Below, piece by piece: positions 62,575 to 64,000 of a DNA stretch of 64,000 nucleotides. The DNA is from Schaedlerella glycyrrhizinilytica_A (lineage in GTDB: Bacteria > Bacillota > Clostridia > Lachnospirales > Lachnospiraceae): the NCBI RefSeq assembly GCF_042852765.1, contig NZ_AP031414.1. The stretch is one strand, 5' to 3'. The notes beneath the pieces are model-generated. The model saw nothing but the letters and a program-made list of their open reading frames with translations, searched no databases and was not told where the DNA came from. The translations under genes were made by a program, and so were the position numbers. Numbering within the stretch: position 1 is the first letter of the stretch; each line of letters opens with the position of its first letter.

Positions 62575-62836
62575 ATTTCTTTATATCCTCCAGCAAAAAC
62601 TCATTATGGATATTCTCATAATCAAAAATATCAATTTTGCGTAGTGTTGGAATCTCCTCGAGCGCTTCTTCCAATTCCAATATATCCTCACAGCCATACA
62701 CAACAAAATCAATATCACTGGTATCTGTTGCAGTGCCGGTCGCAAAAGATCCAAATAAGTCCAACCGTTTTACTCCGTTGGCTTTACATATTTCTTCCAC
62801 CTTATCTATCAATTCCGAAACAGGCATTATATTCAT
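62555..62836 (-). CDS. Minimal nucleotidyltransferase (MntA-like)
   Basis: This 93-residue protein carries LDLFGSFATGTATDTSDIDF, the exact GS-x10-D-x-D minimal nucleotidyltransferase motif (about 27-44). MntA-type enzymes adenylylate HepT toxins; the relative HI0073 has the same fold. The start at 62836 (MNIMPVSELIDK) has AGAGGA upstream. The preceding in-frame extension lacks a site. With the HEPN gene it forms a toxin-antitoxin-like module between rplA and rplJ. Confidence 0.85.
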   Translation of the reverse strand: MNIMPVSELIDKVEEICKANGVKRLDLFGSFATGTATDTSDIDFVVYGCEDILELEEALEEIPTLRKIDIFDYENIHNEFLLEDIKKYGKQIY

Positions 62837-62922
62837 ATTATAGTTTTCCTCTTTTCCACCATCATACACACTGTTTATCCCCATTATACTTCACTCTGTT
62901 GCCAATAACAATGCCCGATTTC

Positions 62923-63549
62923 TTACTCTCTCCTCTGAGCCAACAGCCATGCTGTAATATGGATTGCCTGCTGAAACTGCCCTGCATCGATCATTTTCTC
63001 AATCATCTCTGCCGGATGTTTTATCACATTTAAAAACTCCGTATCGTCCAAATCTTGTCCGGATACTTTGCGGCAATTCTTTGCCATAAAAATATGTGCA
63101 TAGTTGTCTGCTATGGTCGCATTTGACGGTATCGTAAGTAAATAGCTCCATTCATCCGACTCATATCCGGTTTCTTCCAAAAGTTCCCTTTTTGCCGCGT
63201 CAAAAGCATCTTCCGCTGAAATATCTTGTGCGTTTTCACCGTTCTGAGAACTTCCATATTCTTTCCCATCTTCCCGCTCGATCCCACCTGCCGGAAATTC
63301 CGTTGTCACCTGTCTGATTCCCGGTCTGAACTGTTTCACGCAAAGATAGTTTCCATCGGTATCCGATGCCACGATCACAACATAATCTCTACGGCTGTAA
63401 CTGTAAAAAGGTTCAAATACACTTCCATCCGGAAATTTCCATGCCGATCTCCGAAAATCAATCCATTCATCCTGTACAATATGCTCCATATGGACTTCTT
63501 CCCATACAAGAGAGTCATCCAACTGATTTTCCTTATTATGATCTTCCAT
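62923..63549 (-). CDS. NUDIX hydrolase with an insertion in the Nudix box
   Basis: This 208-residue protein is related to ADP-ribose pyrophosphatases: YVVIVASDTDGNYLCVKQFR, then VTTEFPAGGIEREDG. The Nudix box AAKRELLEETGYES (about 133-146) has intact catalytic Glu residues. Between the leading Gly of the box and the REL motif lies an insertion of about 17-20 residues (KEYGSSQNGENAQDISAED) not seen in ordinary Nudix boxes. The C-terminus contains DDTEFLNVIKHPAEMIEKM. It is the first leftward gene after the rplA terminator. The substrate is unknown; ADP-ribose or a nucleotide sugar fits the family. Confidence 0.8.
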   Translation of the reverse strand: MEDHNKENQLDDSLVWEEVHMEHIVQDEWIDFRRSAWKFPDGSVFEPFYSYSRRDYVVIVASDTDGNYLCVKQFRPGIRQVTTEFPAGGIEREDGKEYGSSQNGENAQDISAEDAFDAAKRELLEETGYESDEWSYLLTIPSNATIADNYAHIFMAKNCRKVSGQDLDDTEFLNVIKHPAEMIEKMIDAGQFQQAIHITAWLLAQRRE

Positions 63550-63592
63550 CTTTCATTTCCCCTTTCCAAAAGATTCCACGCCTTACAACAAA

Positions 63593-63640
63593 CCCCCGCA
63601 CAGCGAGAGCAGACATACGTCTGATTTCGCCGTGCGGGGG
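63593..63640 (-). terminator. Intrinsic terminator after rplA
   Basis: CCCCCGCACAGCG (from 63593) pairs with the region ending CGTGCGGGGG (to 63640), followed leftward by T residues. It separates rplA from the NUDIX gene. Confidence 0.87.
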
Positions 63641-63673
63641 CTTCATTTTCACATTTATGATCTTCTCAGCAAA

Positions 63674-64000
63674 TTACTGAAGTTTCATCGGGTTCAGTTT
63701 TACTCCAGGTCCCATTGTAGATGTCAGTGTAACACTCTTCAGGTACTGTCCTTTTACTGCTGCCGGTCTAACTTTGATAATTGCATCGATAAGCGTCTGG
63801 AAGTTGTCCGCTAACTGCTCTTCGGTAAAGGAAGCTTTACCGATCGGCACATGGATAATGTTTGTCTTGTCCAATCTGTACTCAATCTTACCAGCCTTGA
63901 TCTCGTTGATCGCTTTTGTTACGTCCATTGTAACTGTTCCGGCTTTCGGGTTCGGCATGAGACCTTTTGGTCCAAGTACACGTCCAAGACGTCCAACAAC
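63674..64000 (-). CDS. rplA: 50S ribosomal protein L1, 5' part off-window
   Basis: The frame is open from the window edge and continues VVGRLGRVLGPKGLMPNPKA, the conserved L1 signature, then TKAINEIKAGKIEYRLDKTN and KGQYLKSVTLTSTMGPGVKL to the stop. About 108 C-terminal residues are seen. L1 binds 23S rRNA and the E-site stalk. rplK is presumably further to the right. A strong terminator follows. Confidence 0.96.
   Translation of the reverse strand, partial: VVGRLGRVLGPKGLMPNPKAGTVTMDVTKAINEIKAGKIEYRLDKTNIIHVPIGKASFTEEQLADNFQTLIDAIIKVRPAAVKGQYLKSVTLTSTMGPGVKLNPMKLQ

Noticed and set aside
1..64000. CRISPR arrays, insertion sequences, prophage and tRNA/rRNA genes
   Set aside because: No direct-repeat/spacer array, transposase, integrase, tRNA cloverleaf or rRNA segment was found when scanning both strands.

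Overview
The window looks like chromosome from a gut-type Clostridia, most likely a Lachnospiraceae member. The signs are a type III glutamine synthetase, a GlgC/GlgD pair, SpoVG, a Pro T-box, an L10 leader, and a dnaD-dnaI-prs run. The family assignment is inference from gene content; no 16S or other marker was compared. I see no rRNA, tRNA, insertion sequence, prophage or CRISPR array.

Layout. 1-895 is the end of an ABC-class ATPase. 1064-12328 is a leftward carbohydrate operon: GH1, a small HPr-like protein, an AraC regulator started by TTG, a GPH sugar transporter, GH43, GH2 and a GH106-like enzyme. A sugar isomerase/epimerase (12596) diverges from it across a control region with a repeated AAAATCRTGT element. 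13499-14169 is a VapD-like pair. 14363-23372 holds central metabolism and wall genes: glnA type III, fba, an amidase with a SPOR domain and no signal peptide, a chemoreceptor, glmM, a HAD phosphatase and rpiB. 23549-28090 is the str operon (rpsL-rpsG-fusA-tuf) with its own promoter, and it is preceded by proS with a T-box leader. 30229-37426 is an accessory stretch: YitT, TelA/XpaC, an RluA-type synthase, a HipA-like kinase paired with a resolvase-derived DNA-binding protein, and a membrane-anchored LRR protein. 37510-42191 carries a 1157-residue four-module redox enzyme (Old Yellow Enzyme/4Fe-4S/FAD, extended SDR, zinc-ribbon tail) facing a MerR regulator. A MerR-type promoter with a 19-bp spacer lies between them.

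42242-50047 contains spoVG, glgC-glgD, murC, DnaA-box-like sites ahead of dnaD-dnaI, and prs. 50305-52287 is a K+-dependent-type membrane pyrophosphatase. 52768-64000 is the ribosomal/RNA polymerase region: rplA, then a NUDIX hydrolase and an MNT-HEPN pair, then the L10 leader, rplJ, rplL, rpoB and rpoC. The usual rplA-rplJ and rpoC-rpsL adjacencies are both interrupted, the second by about 24.7 kb, and each resulting piece has a visible promoter or terminator.

The strongest candidates for something undescribed are the multidomain redox enzyme with its MerR switch and the HipA-kinase/resolvase-derived pair. The carbohydrate operon with an HPr-like protein lacking the phosphorylatable histidine is next. 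All functional readings come from motifs seen by eye; no database search was run.
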